Shown one piece after another: positions 1 through 12,900 of a DNA stretch of 64,000 nucleotides. The stretch spans positions 27,799,866 to 27,863,865 of the forward strand of contig CM038706.1 in the NCBI GenBank assembly GCA_021613375.1. Reading direction: 5' to 3'. The position numbers and the translations under genes are program-made. The notes beneath the pieces are model-generated. The model was given only the letters and a program-made list of their open reading frames with translations. It was not told the origin of the DNA and ran no database searches. This DNA comes from Megaleporinus macrocephalus. Lineage: Eukaryota; Chordata; Actinopteri; Characiformes; Anostomidae. Every line of letters starts with the position of its first letter. Within the stretch, counting starts at the first letter, position 1.

Positions 1-1004
1 GCAGAATGAACTTTTCTGGCACATCATTTTTTTGTATATGGTCAGCCTTTAGACTGTGATCAGTGTAAGGTTTCTATCAAAAGGGCTGTCTTACAGAATC
101 TGTACATTAATGATTTCATTTTGTAGTTGCTGGAATATTACCTCCTTATCTGAGCTGCAACAAAAGCATATCTTTTGTAATTAATAATTAAGTGAAACCG
201 TTAAGTACCAAAAAAAAAAAAAAAAAAGTTCAAACACATTTACGCAGAATAAAAAAAATATATATATAAAAAACTTTCACTGAGCTCTACTTCTACTCAC
301 GTCACTGTGCACCAACATGCAAACATCTCTCACACTGTGGAGAGGAAACATTCAGCTGGGTCACCGGTCCTCCCTGATAGTGTTATCTGTGGGTTATGAG
401 TTTTCGTCCACAATGACTTTAAAAGTGACCGAACGCTCTCCAGCTCAGAGTATTGAAGTGGCCCATACACTAAATTACAGACTGAACCATTTCCATTTCT
501 TTAGCCACTATAGGTAGGAACGGGCATTTCAAGTCAAATGTGATATTTAAATGTCTATTCATGCAAAGTTATATGGTTTGGTTGTAAACAGTGTCATTTA
601 GAGCTTGAGTCAATGTTTTACTGTAGGGTTGACAGGAACTAGAAGTTTGAGAAGTAAAAGTATCCTCACAGAAATGACATGATAAATATTTTTTTTGTTG
701 TTCATCTACCATGAACAGCTTAACCCCTGGAATTTGGTAGAAATTACTCTTTTAGGATACAGACACACACATTTAGTCACACAGCCGGAACACTGGATGA
801 CCATACCTAGAGAGACATTCCACACCAAATTTTACTGTAGTTGTACCATATGAAACCCAAACCTCGAGGGCTAGAGGTTAGAGACCCTGCCCTGTGATTG
901 GAAAGTCGCTGGTTTGATGCCCCAAAGAGCAAGTCCCACTAAGGACAAAATATCCTCCACACAAGTATATAAAACAGGTTACCCACAAATGTGGCATCAC
1001 ACAA
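1..1004. other. Intergenic sequence downstream of psap
   Basis: No coding exon is supported here. The stretch is AT-rich, with a poly(A) run near 210-228 and one SINE head fragment at 864-950. It lies past the likely psap cleavage site. The 66-codon open frame at 317-517 has no recognisable family, no splice context and no start context, so it is not called a gene. Confidence 0.6.
864..950 (+). repeat. tRNA-derived SINE, 5' head fragment
   Basis: The sequence reads like the tRNA-related head of the SINE seen in full at about 60566-60845: an AGAGGTTAGAGACC-like A-box region, then GGTTTGATGCC (911-921) resembling an RNA polymerase III B box. Only the head survives; the CCCCCTAGTGTGT tail typical of this family is missing. 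The family assignment comes from similarity to the other copies in the window and from memory of fish SINEs. Confidence 0.6.
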
Positions 1005-1027
1005 AAACCCCAAATTCTTGTACCTGT

Positions 1028-1033
1028 TTTATT
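1028..1033 (-). terminator. psap: Candidate psap poly(A) signal
   Basis: TTTATT on the plus strand is AATAAA on the transcript strand. Just downstream in transcript sense (about 1000-1015) is a GT-rich stretch, GGGTTTTTGTGTGAT, suited to a downstream cleavage element. This would give psap a 3' UTR of roughly 0.85 kb (about 1010-1871). Confidence 0.5.
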
Positions 1034-1871
1034 GTACATCTTTACTAAAATGACAATTTAGTTTCATTTAATTTTAGTTAAATTTTACAGATTCCAACAA
1101 ATGACTCACCATTAATAGAGTGAAGCAAACTGTAAAGCTCATGACTGTTTGGCGAAGACAAAAAACAAGTTGATCAAAAAGCAGTGAGGGCCAATCAGCA
1201 AAGACAACGGGGGTGTTAACTTTACAGTCACCTTCCCTTGCACTCAAACCGAAACAAAGATGTGACAACGTTACAGAGAATCATTGCAGGTCTGGAATTT
1301 AACTAATTAAAAACACAAAGTCCTAAATTCAGCCTACACTGGCCTACAATGCAGGGGCAAGGATTTTTACACAACTCCTAAAACTGACTTCTCAGCTCTG
1401 GGGTCTTAGATCCCTCTCTTCCTTCAAGGCACAAACTCCTCCAATCATCCCCTGCGTTCCCTGTTACATGCACCTTGTGGACAAACTTGTGCATGTGCTA
1501 AAACTCAGAGGGGGGGATAAAACAAAACACAACAAAATAGCAACTCTTAAAAACAACCCACAGGTCTAGAACAAATTAAATCAAAAGTTGAAGCAAAGTT
1601 TAAATTCAGTTCAGGTGCAGCTTTTGTCAGTCAGACCCCTCCCACTCGCCAAACCTCTCGCCTCCTCCCTAATAATTACACGGCTCTCCCCAGTAGTATC
1701 CTGAAAACCAAGTTAAGCAATTCATTGGGGCTGGCACACATCAAATCTGCATCATCTTATAAAAAGGAAACAAAGTAACAGTGAAGGACTGATTCTTGTT
1801 TTAGAACAGGGAAAGCAGCGCTACAGCAATTCTCCTTTAGATCCTCTGGTCAGTTTGGAATATCTGCTCCT

Positions 1872-4800
1872 CTAACTCCAAACGTGACGTTTGCAGTGGG
1901 CCACCGCCTGAGGAAGAAAAATAATAAATTAAGTAACTTGGGAACTCACACTGTTTTGTCCATGGTTTGAAGATTGCCTTCAGACTGAGGAGTCTTGGGG
2001 AGAGGATAATTTCAACAACTCAATGAACTCAAGACTTGAGGAAATATGACTAACCAGCAATGTACTTCTTCAGACATAAATAAAAAGGATTTCAGAAGTT
2101 GCTCAGAACTGCAGCGCTATACTCACATTACAACGGGAGGCTGTCTCCATGTTCTTGCACCAGAAGGCCGGTCCCCAGCTGCACTGCTCCATGCCCAACA
2201 GCTGCCGCACTACCTCAGGACACGCACCCAGCTTCTGCAGAAGCAGACAGAAAAGAACGTGCTCAAAACACTTCAATGGTAAAGGACGTACAAAAGGCCT
2301 GCTACTAGTCCAGAGACATGAACGTTTCACGTGTTCCATTTAGAAATGTTCTTGCAAAACTAACAGAAACAGTGCACAGAGGGAGATCTTACCATGCAGA
2401 CAAAATCAGGGTCAAGGGTCTGGAGTAGCAGCTGGATCAGCAGAGGCTCATACTGCTCAACGAGCTGGTCACACTGCATAAAGAACAATCAGCACTTAGT
2501 CATTCTTCCACACGGTTTAACCTTTCTACCAAACACAATCAAATTACAAGCTTGTGCAGAATTATTTACTATCTGGTTCACTGGCCAACAAAACACCACA
2601 ATGACTAGGTTTATTAAAAAAAGGAATCCTAATTCCGCTCAAGGTGGACAACTTGAAATTTAAGCGTGTAGACTATTGTAGCGAACGCAGAATGCTGAAA
2701 GGTCAAGGCTTTAGGAATGTGTACTGGGCATTACTCGCTCTGTAGCTGGTCTCCTGTCCTGCAGGTCAAAACGTTCTCCAAAGATGGCTTACACAACTCT
2801 TTAATCTTAAGAACTAAGAATAATCTTGACCCACCTGAGTCTTAAATTCGTCAGGCAGGAAATTGCAGACTTTCTTGACAGCCTCCTCAATCTCTGCCTC
2901 AGTGGCATTCTGCTCCAGGATGCCATCCACATAGCGCACGGCCATCTTGCAAACATCACAGAAACCACCAGCCTCAAACTCTGCCTTCTCCATCACAGCT
3001 GAGGAGGGGAAACAAAGATTATGGCATTGCCATGGCTTCCCTTCTTGGGGTACCAGTCATATGGAGCCTAGATGTCGGTGTGGAGCTAGTAATGGCACAA
3101 ACTAGGGATGCGCCAATCATGTTTTTGTATGGGAGACTTTTTTCCTATTCATAGTTTTTTCATTAAATTGAGCTAACCTTATGTGGGCCAAATAAAAATG
3201 AGTCACACTAGCATTACATAAGCAACATCACTCTTTAAATGTACCAAACTAATTTTCTCAAAGTGCTGTATAAGTTAGACATGACTGGCTAATTATTCTA
3301 ATGAGTATTAAAAAGTGCTACAACATTTTGGTGCAGATGTAGCTACAGCACTTAAATACAGTGTGGGTGCTCTAACCTGTCTCACATTACTTACATTTTT
3401 ATCATTAAGAGAAATGATGCAATACATTAACTGAGTGTGTTTTGAGCATAAGTCTTCTTGATTATGGTAGAGCTCCAGGTCCAGATTTGTAATCATATGA
3501 TAGATTTGTTTTATTTTATGTGAGCAAGAAGGTCGGACGTAACACCCACTGAACCAGACACTCACGGACAAAAGCGCGGCTCGCTCCATTGCACAGCCCC
3601 AGAACGCTGCAGATGGTCTTTGGGTCAGCCTCCTGCACCAACAGCTCAATGATTGCTTGGCCATAGGTCTCAATCAGGTCCTTGCACTGAGCAGTAAGTG
3701 TGGAGGGCAGAATGTTGCAAACTTTTTCCACAGCCTGCACCACTTCCTCCTGCAGAACACAGCAACCAGTCAGAACCATAAACTGGCAAATAGAGCAATA
3801 GTACAAAGTACCCTGAAACGTTCCAGCTTTAAGACTATGATCATAAAGCTTTTACCACTCTTATCACAGAGAGGAACTGTCTTGGAATTATACCTCAGTG
3901 GTTTGGTCCTGGATCATGTGCTCCAGCTCCTTCATCACATACTCACAGATGGCACACTGAGGGGGCTCATGGGCACGCACCATCTTCTGCACAGCCAGAG
4001 ACAGAGGAAAACAATTACTCAGAAAGTGGGCTGTACTAAATAACCACATTCTAATCTTTAATCTGTTAAACATTAGTAAACACAGTAACTGGTATGGTCT
4101 CGAGAAAAGTAGAGTGGGATGCTTTACCTTGGCAGGCTTGATGGAGGCAGCCTTTACCACTTTGATAGCTGGGATGACTTTTGCAGCTACCAGAGTCTGC
4201 ATGGGCACAGATTTGGGGCTGGAGTCACAGAAGCCAGCACGGCAGCAGATGTCTTTGGGTTGCTGCAGCAAGAAAAAAAAAAAAAAAAAAAAAAAGTGCA
4301 TAGATAAGAACAGCTGGTATGGACGACTGGCATCCCAATCAAGATGAGCCAGTAAATGAAAAGGGGATTCTCACTCATGCAGTATATCAAGTCCAGGACC
4401 CAGTATGACAAACCACTGCAGCCCAACAAATTCAGTGCTGGAGAGTAAGTATCTCCATAAAAATGCTAAACCATTTAGTAAAACATTTAAGTTGCTATGG
4501 GTTTCAGAAATGTATGTAAAATATTGAGCACTAGGCACCGGTGCAAAAGCAAAGATGCACATGCTATAGTACTGTATTGAGGCACTAAACTAGTGTGATA
4601 AGTTCACAAGTTACTTAATCACACAAAATATTTAAATAGATCTACTACAAAGCTCTTTCGCCCATGCGTGACTGATCTTTTTGTAATAATTTCTCCTAGC
4701 AGCTGAGTGAATATTGCCATTGTTGCATAGCCCTGGGTTTGGATAACTAGGCCCTGATTGGTTTAAATTCAGCCATGTGAGTTTTCCCTGGCACATCATG

Positions 4801-7800
4801 CATTGCCCATCTCAATGACTCCATAAAGCTGTGGATGTATTTCGTGCCCACTGAGGGCCGCAGCACACGACCAGTCTTCCTACAGCCAGGCATGCAACCG
4901 CCAAACCGCACCAGACATGCAAGATACTTTGGCTGTTTCTACTGAGTGTTAAGTTTGGTGAGAGGTAATGAGACGCAAACACAAAGCATGAGAGCCCAAC
5001 TCCAGTCCTCAAAAAGTGACCAGGCTTAATTGAAATGAAATCCTGCAGTTGCAAAAACGCTTTCTATATCAGAAGGCCTCTGCCTCGAAAACACTGGCGG
5101 GGGGGGTGGAGTTTTAGTCTGTGTATAGGTTCTCTTGTTTGAAACCATATACTGAAAAGGTAAGCTGCGATTCAGATGCGTGCCCTTTTAACACTGTTAG
5201 AGACTCATGCTACGTATCAGTTTTCTATAAAAATGGGGCAAATGTTGTATTTTAAAAAAAATAATAATAAATTTAAAAAAAAAAAAATTAAAAAAAAGGC
5301 TTTTTTGTTACTTATTTAATTTTAAAAGCAAATACTAATAAACGCTTTAACAACGCAGTTGGCTACCAGAACTTTAGCAGTTGGGCTCCCCGGTTTAGAA
5401 ATTGTACAACATGTTCTTAATTATCTAACAATTTTCTAACTGAGTGAGAGAAAGCCAACTATATCTCCAAGATCTAAGAGTGAATGAAAAAGTGTAAGTG
5501 TTAATCTGTGGAGTGAAAGAAGATTTTTGAAGTGGCCAGTGGCAAATATGCATGACTAAAAGGTGATAGGTCAAATAATGTGAAATAAACAAATCAATAT
5601 TAAACACTGGTTTAATAGTGTGAGTAACTACTCTACACAACAGCACAGGTTAGCAACGGTCATCAAAATTAGACATAGCACAAGCAAGTAGCTCTAAATA
5701 CAATACAAAACAAATAAAGGTTGTTCAACAACTAAGGGTGAGACAAGCAGATCAACACAAACAGACCTACCTGTTCCTGTAGACCAAAGTAAAATAAAAG
5801 AGAAAGACAGAGAGAGAAGGAAGGCAAATGAGCGAGGGAGAGGGAACAAAATAAAAAGAGAAAACAAGTGATTAGAAATGTGGATGAAGTCAGCAGACAG
5901 GCAGAGTGGCTGTAAGACTGGACATGGGTTTACTGGAGGAAAGAAAAACATAGCCAGTATGGCTCAGGGGTCAAGCCGAGCTGTATATGCAACACATTAG
6001 TCACAGCACAAACATACCATCTGGGCCAAAATTAACCCAAGTACACAACGATGTGGCTGCCCTCACTCAAGTGTGTACATAGATCAACTCAGAGGTACTC
6101 ACCATAGACATGAGCTGCTGAAGAAAGAGGGGTGCATACTGGCTAACATACTGCTTGCACTGTGGAAAAGAACAAAACATGGTAAGGGCTCATTTTATCC
6201 TAAAGCAACTATGCTCTGTATTATAATTCAAAACAGAACCATAAATCCAAGACAATCTGGAAGATTGCAGAGCCATGAGACAAATGCAAAGCAGTCAATA
6301 TTGTTTAAAAAGGGTGAAAATAATTATTCCTTTGAGCTCAGTATGTATTTTTCCCCCTCTAAGTAGCATTTCAGCCCAGAATAATTCATGAATAATAATC
6401 AACACAGTAACAATCAACTGTTTAATTCTACACACAAAAGATTACTTAACAATATCATCCCAAACTTTTCTTTCACTTTTCTTCTTTTTTTGAACACACA
6501 TTATAGGCTAATGAAAAGTAACCAGGACCTAGTTTACCTCTCTGCAGTAGAAGACAGAACAATCTCAGTTTTCACCATCATTAAAAATCACTACAGCACC
6601 TGTAGCAGCTATAAGCTATTTACATGCCATATCACCAGTGTCTCCAATGTCGACTACATAAAGAACGAAGATTTTCCACCATGATGTCTAATTCCTTGGT
6701 GATTTCCTGAGTGTCTATTGGTCAGCTTCATACAAAATGTACACACAGTACGAGGCAGATGTCTCAACCCCTCTTTGTAGGATCATGGATGTCAGTAACA
6801 TACAATACTGCAATAGGATGGAATCTTACAGACTCAGGTAATGTTCTGATCATATAAATCACAAAGATTAACACTAAATTTGATACACAGGTAGGGCTGT
6901 AACAACTGCATGCGATGTGATGCCTACCACTGGGTGGTGCTTATCACAGTTATCACCATTTTGTCTTATTTATTTTGCTAGTAAAAAGGTTGATTCATTG
7001 TCATAAACGCATCATGTACAGAAGTTGCCAGTTTACTACTATACTGAAACATTTCTGGTACTAAGCTCCAATGGGTTAAAACTACACCTACTTCGTGGCT
7101 CACACTTTATGTCAAAGTTATGGCATCCACACCGAGGACTCTTACCATGTCGGCAAGGCCAGCCCCCAGCAGGTCACACTGGGCCTCAATCTGTGCAATC
7201 AGAGAGTTGATAAAGGAGGCGTTCTTCTTAGCCTCTGCCTGAGCATCACCGATGAACTTCACACAGTCGTCGCACACATCACTGGTTGTCTGCAGAGAAA
7301 CAAACACTGGTTTGTTTCACCACACGGTGCAACAACACACAACAAGGCTCTCGTGTTAATCTAGGCTGAACTGCACCTCTTTGGGAGTCTCCTCCACTTT
7401 CTTGGCGGTCTCCTGGGGGTAGAGGAGCTGAGGGACATTAAGCAACAAGGGGTTGACCCTCTGGGTCAAATCCACCTGCGGAATAGCATTGGACACAAGC
7501 TGAGCAAGAGCCTCCTCCTGGGTCACACACAGGCCAAGGGCACTACACACAACACTCGGGTCCTCCTGCAGACACACGCAGAAAGCAACATGTTAGGGCA
7601 AGACCAATGAGCAATGTCCCCCCCCCGTTTCTACATACACAACACATGTACACATACTAATACTTCCTGTAAGTGTTCTTGCATATAGATCATTCTTTGA
7701 TCATGATATATCAATATTTGTAAAAAAAGAAAGCCTGTCATGTGAACTAAGAGAGCAAACAAAGAGCAGTTTGTTTCTCTGCCCACCAGTACCATCAAAG

Positions 7801-10800
7801 CCATCTATTCACTGAACCTCCCCTACAGAGCACACAGCTTTGGTGAAACGAACTCTTTTGCAAGAAGCACACTTAATAGAAGATCTCCACATCTTAACCT
7901 CCCAGACTATTAAAGTAGTGGGTCTGCAGTTCGGTCATAGTAAATCATGCGCAAAACCAAAACTGGCTCTGAAGTACTGTCCGCATTTACTTCAGCTTAC
8001 CAGCTCTCCTTTAATGATGCCCATGAGGATAGGGTAGTAATTGTCCACTATGTCCTTGCATTCAGCAGCCATGCTCTCATCTGGGATCAACTGGCATGTT
8101 TTCTCCATGTAGCCCAGAATCTCAGCCTAGGCAGCATACAAATTGGTTAATATAGGGAAAATACATATGGACAAGCATGCACTGTAAACACACATCCAGT
8201 ACTCACTTCTGTGGAATTGTCCTTAAGGAGCTGGTCCACCACAACCAACACTTCTTTGCACAGATCACATGGCACAGATTTCTAAGAACAAGAAGATGGC
8301 ATGTTTAATACTAGCAGTACATTATCACATTCAAAGAACATTGTAGAAAATGCTAAATTAACTAACCATCTGAGGCTGGTTCCACACATTTTGCTGGCAG
8401 TGGGAGACTGCACCACAAATGGAGGCGGTCTTGGCATTTTTGCACCAGTAGGGGGGGCCACGAGCACACTGCTCAGTTCCCAGAAGAGGGGTAGCCACAG
8501 CTGAGGAGGGGGGAGAGAGGAAGAGAGAAAAAAAGAAGCGTTTCAGGGAGAACAAACATTATAAGGAAGTATAGCCAAATGGTCAAAGTACAGTTCCCCA
8601 AACCTCAAAAATCCTCTCAGCACTTTCTAATGGGATAGATTTAAACAGTCAACCAGACAGACCTGTTTGATTACTAGAAATGTGACACCAGGAACACAGA
8701 CCCAAAAAAAACCCCCCAAAAAAAAACCAAAAAAAAAAAAAAAACCAAAAAAAAAAAAAAACCACAATATATTTTTTCCTTTAAAAGCTACAACCAAAAG
8801 GTCACTGTGGAAGTGAAAGTGACTGCAATAACTACAATTAAAAATTCAAAAGCAATTCTCCCCTTGGGAACAATTCTTATGGTTCTAAAGGGCATCCAAG
8901 AATTCAGTTTATGCGCATCAGACATCATATGATCCATGTTGATACATTTGACAAACAAGGCAAAAAAAGAACTTTGAGCAACCTGTTATTCCGAGATAAG
9001 CCCAGCCCACAGTGAAATCACATGATGCCCAAGTCCTCACCTCTGCATTCTCTCTGATTGATCTAATCATGATAGACAACAAGACAAGGAACTGGGAGAG
9101 GAAAGGACATGAAGAAACAACACAGCTATAATTTAAGCAACAAAGTTCAACTGCCTCATGGGGTTGACCCATATTGTTTGCTGGTTAGCAGCTACAGATT
9201 CAAGCTTTGAATTCTGAGAGTGACTCAGCATCACATGACTTGTGAAGCCAGCAGCATGACTAAATGTAGAAACACTCATTGCTGCCTCTTATGGTGGACA
9301 TGCACAACACAAAGCTGAGACATTTCCTCTCAAACATTGCTACTTCAAGTATCATCTTTTTTCCTTTGAACAGAACATTTTCACTTCTGCAAAAAGGTGC
9401 ACTACAATCTAATTAAAAAACTGAAATGCACCATGGAAAATGGTCATTCTGTGAATTAAGCAATCTAACCAGCAAAGTTTGTCAACACTCAGCCCCAATT
9501 AACTGCCTATAATGCTCCTCCTGTCTTCCAGCTTTCGACAATAAGGCTAAAAGCAGAGCAATCAATAAAGTTCATGCAGCATGTATAACAAACTGGGGGC
9601 TTAAAATGTTCTCAGATAAAACTAAATGTGTTTGTGCAACATTCTACATTTTATCATGGAAATACTGAGAAAACATGCAGTAGAACTTAAGAACTTTTAA
9701 CAGGGCTGCAAAATTTGGCCATATTATATTTGGCTACAACATAAACTAGAGCAGCTAACGGGAAAGCTCGTGTTATGCCAGCTAGACTCAGAAACAAGGA
9801 ATATTAGTTAACTAATGATGTTACAAATTGGCACATCGTTCACTCAAGAGTTAGTAAGCAAGCCTCTATCAGTGTCCAAGGTGTACAGATAAGCTCTGTT
9901 CGTTCATTTGAAGAGGCAGCTACTCATTTTCCCCAGCTATTATTTTACACCATGTATTTACATTTCAATCTTCAGAGCCATCATCTAAAAAGGAAACTAA
10001 CAACCTTACTCAAATTTTGGCCACAGTACCTTTCCTTAAATGAGTTTAAACCAAAACCCATTCATTAGCTCTTCTAGATATCCATATAGCAAAATTAATT
10101 ACATCCCTACTGCATACTACTTTCTTCAGCTGGGCACAATCCGTACACAAGCAGTATGTACCAAGTACATTTTAAACACAGCCCATGACTACACATCACT
10201 TTCCATCCAAATTTTGCACAAAAAAATATTGAGCACACCAATCTCATGAGCCACAACTAACTGTGAAAGGATCAACGCACACCTAGCCAATAATGTTTTT
10301 GTAATGGCAACAGTCAGAGCTGAGAAAGCTTTGTGCACCATAAACTTGTGATTAAACTAAGACTAAGGTGAAACTAAGGTTTCAGTTTAAAATGGTGACA
10401 CTATTTTCACTTCTCAGTAATGGCTGCTAAAACACATTTGTATATATTCAGGCAGTGTAAGCCAAAATCAGATGAACAATGTGGGTCATATAGCATCACA
10501 TGACTATGTTAATCATTAACAAATTACAGAGAAGAGATTATGTTGCTCTATATGAAAGTGCTTTACACCTGCAGACAAGATAAAAGCAGTCAAGTTTATG
10601 AACACTTCTTAAACATTAAAATGGAGTGCAGGGGCAAACTTGTCCTTTAATTACAGGTCACTGTGTCTGGTCATTTTATATTTGATCTATGCCTACACAA
10701 AGCCTTATTCTCAAAATAGCGAGTTTGGACAGAGTCACCAAAGTCTGACCTTTAGTATCGACCGTGAGAAACAAGAGTCAAGTTACACATACAAACTAAC

Positions 10801-12661
10801 CAACACACCAAAACCAAGGTTTTCAGCAGCTTCCCATCAGAGAACAAACAAGTCAACTGTCTGAAGTGGAAGTATAATTTTGACTACCTTTTGTTGACTA
10901 TTTGAAAAAAGTGAAGAGACACATTAAATGGGAAGTAACAGAATGATCAGAGATTAAGGCTGACATGTGCCCAGGGCGGCCTAGATGTAAAGCAGAAGAC
11001 CTATTGAGCATGCCTGAAGAGCAGCCAAAGTTTAACATGAAGTGAAATGCAGGACACTTGGTTTAAGCTCTTAACACATGGGACATCTATCAAAGCTTAG
11101 AAAATACTGAGGGATTACTTTCTGCACTGCTAGTTTGAGTGATCAGAAGGGATGCGAGTGTCAAGACATTAACCTGTCTACATGGGTTGCTGTGCTTTTA
11201 ACGCAGGCGTCAGAAACTATGAAGAAAATCTTAGCACAAAAAAGTCACACGCATGATTAGACCCAAACCACATTTGGTGTTGGCCTAAAATTCCATATTT
11301 TATATCCAATTTTTACTCTGGCCTCTAAAATAACATTTTAAAGTGATGTCAAATGCAAAATGACTGAAGAGCTCACAAATATGTGGTTTAAGAAATGAAT
11401 CTAATCTGCCTACAGTCTGAACATGGCATGAGGGTGGTCTGCATTTGATTTGGACTTCATGTGGGGTGTTTTTTGCTGTCCACACTCCCAAAAAAAAACA
11501 AGTCAGGATACAACCAGTATATGTCCCAAAATGGGACTTTGGGCTGGCAGCCTGGGCAAGGCCCAACGTCACCAAAAATCTGTGCAAGGTTTTTTGACAG
11601 CCCTTTAAACCTACTAAAGGAAACCACACAACAAAAAGCTGAAGTGAAAACTGTGGGTGTAAATCTGAATCTCAAACAAAGAACACAAATGAGGATGTCC
11701 AGCTACTTTCAGAAGACTTTCATAAGGAACCCATCGTTGAAGACAACCACTGTGGCATCGAGGGAACCAGTGCATCTGAAATGCCACACATTACATTGAT
11801 TTAAACGCTATGTAATACGTATTTTAATCATGTGACCTTATAATACACCATAGACTACGTTCGCCTGACCGGAGTAAAAGAGCTTATTATGATGACATTA
11901 GCCACAGCTATAGCTTTGATGAGTCATGGACCGAGGTCTGTCATTTTCCACCACCGAAACCCACCTCTCCACACCCTGAACAGTAGAAAAACAAGATAAT
12001 GGCGAGCTAGCCCAGTAGCCAACTTATCCATGAAGCTGAATAAAACAGAGCTTGAGGAAAACGTAGCGCTGGCTTGGCTAACAGATAATAAACCGATGCT
12101 ATAACGCCAACAAAACAGTAGCTGTATTGAGAGGCATCTTACAAGCCTAGCCATAATATATATGATCTAAAAAAACAACTAAGAAATAAATAAAGGCAAA
12201 ACTGTCCTAAAACGATACCAAAACATTTATTGTGCGCAACGCCTACACAACGCCAGCGAAGCGAAAACTTAGCAACGAAAGCAAAACAGGCGAACTGTAA
12301 ATACGTAAAAACAAAACTAATCTTTATTAGATTCGTTCCTGTAAAACCACAAGGCGGCTAAGGTTTTCGTTAAGTGTACAAAAAAATTAATAGCGAAATC
12401 CGGCTGTAACGTTAATTGTTTACCAAAAACATGCTATGCTAACGAACCTGAAATCGGCTTCTCATTCGACTTTTCCGCTCCACCTTAAATAGTGTAGCAG
12501 TCACATTACTGCTGGAGCATTTAAGGTGGAACGTAATATTTCTAAGCAGAAGCTTCCGCTGCTGTGCTAACGTTAGCTAATCTGTAATGAAACATACAGA
12601 AAGCGCTAGTAGATGTGGATTTATTACCAGTGGACACGAAAAGGAGCGCGAGGAGCATCAT
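1872..12661 (-). CDS. psap: Prosaposin (saposin A-D precursor), 15 coding exons
   Basis: Prosaposin is cleaved in lysosomes into saposins A-D, small disulfide-linked activators that present sphingolipids to hydrolases. Coding exons on the minus strand, in transcript order: 12628-12661, 8367-8500, 8207-8281, 8001-8126, 7377-7565, 7146-7289, 6103-6159, 5771-5776, 4128-4262, 3894-3986, 3566-3749, 2835-2998, 2393-2473, 2127-2234, 1872-1907. All junctions are GT-AG and in phase: 1566 nt, 521 residues plus stop, close to the 524 of human. The product starts with a hydrophobic signal peptide ([14 protein letters not shown]). Then come SapA-N (about 15-56), saposin A (58-138), B (187-268), C (304-385), D (394-476) and SapA-C (485-521, ending CKRHVWS). 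Cysteine spacing fits SapB domains. N-glycosylation sequons are visible in A (NST), B (NAS) and D (NAT) but not in C. Intron 1 is 4.1 kb. Identity is secure; the exact ends of the UTRs are not. Confidence 0.96.
5771..5776 (-). CDS. psap: psap 6-nt microexon (Glu-Gln) in saposin B
   Basis: On the transcript strand the sequence is ctctctctgt...ggtctacag|GAACAG|gtaggt: a pyrimidine-rich tract, a good acceptor, six coding bases and a good donor. It lies in the intron between the exon ending ...LMSM (6103) and the exon beginning QPKDICC (4262). In human PSAP the alternatively spliced 9-nt exon 8 (inserting QDQ, or DQ when 6 nt are used) falls at exactly this point. A 9-nt form is not available here because the bases before CAGGAACAG are not AG. 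Inclusion adds Glu-Gln and keeps frame. Confidence 0.8.
8501..12627. other. psap: psap intron 1
   Basis: This is a 4.1-kb AT-rich intron between the signal-peptide exon and the SapA-N exon. I see an interrupted poly(A) tract near 8703-8763 and a perfect hairpin near 12479-12530, and no coding exon. The open frames at 11300-11799 overlap on both strands and show no family resemblance. The minus frame at 11924-12154 begins with Met and is mildly hydrophobic but has no suitable donor. Confidence 0.7.
12479..12530. repeat. Inverted repeat / hairpin in psap intron 1
   Basis: TCCACCTTAAAT (12479-12490) and ATTTAAGGTGGA (12519-12530) are perfect 12-bp inverted arms. A second nested pair, AGCAGT/ACTGCT, lies inside the loop. 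The structure sits about 100 bp from exon 1. It may be a solo miniature transposon or a regulatory hairpin. Confidence 0.6.
12628..12661 (-). CDS. psap: psap exon 1 (signal peptide)
   Basis: This exon is too short to stand out by itself. It encodes [11 protein letters not shown] plus one base that joins the next exon's CT to make Ala. It ends ACTG|gtaata. It was chosen because it supplies a Met start, a hydrophobic core and phase 1, exactly what exon 2 at 8500 requires. The first of two adjacent ATGs (12659-12661) is taken as the start; the second is three bases downstream. Confidence 0.85.
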
Positions 12662-12900
12662 AACTTCACGCCTTCTTCTGTTTTTCTTTCCTCCGCTCTG
12701 GTTTTGGGAGTTGTGTGTTCCGGTTCTCGGTGCTCGGCCTGTCTCTGGCTGTGGGTCGGTGCTGCAGTGCGGTGCGCTCGGCTTCGTCAGTCGGTTTAAG
12801 TGTTTGGAGAGTCAGGTGACCGAAGAGCTGGAACACGTGATCTGCTGTTTTCAACACAGACGGAACACAGGCTGAAACGGACAACTACACAAACGTGAAT
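12662..12900 (-). promoter_or_regulatory. psap: psap 5' UTR / promoter with CLEAR-like E-boxes
   Basis: This is a GC-richer island just upstream of the psap ATG. It holds two neighbouring palindromic E-box-type sites: GTCAGGTGAC at 12821-12830, one base from the lysosomal CLEAR consensus GTCACGTGAC, and AACACGTGAT at 12832-12841 with a perfect CACGTG core. PSAP is a known member of the TFEB-controlled lysosomal gene network. The transcription start is not located. Confidence 0.5.

Noticed and set aside
11924..12154. Minus-strand [15 protein letters not shown] frame as a psap signal exon
   Set aside because: It has no donor of the required phase, while 12628-12661 gives a Met, a hydrophobic core, a GT donor and phase 1 matching exon 2.
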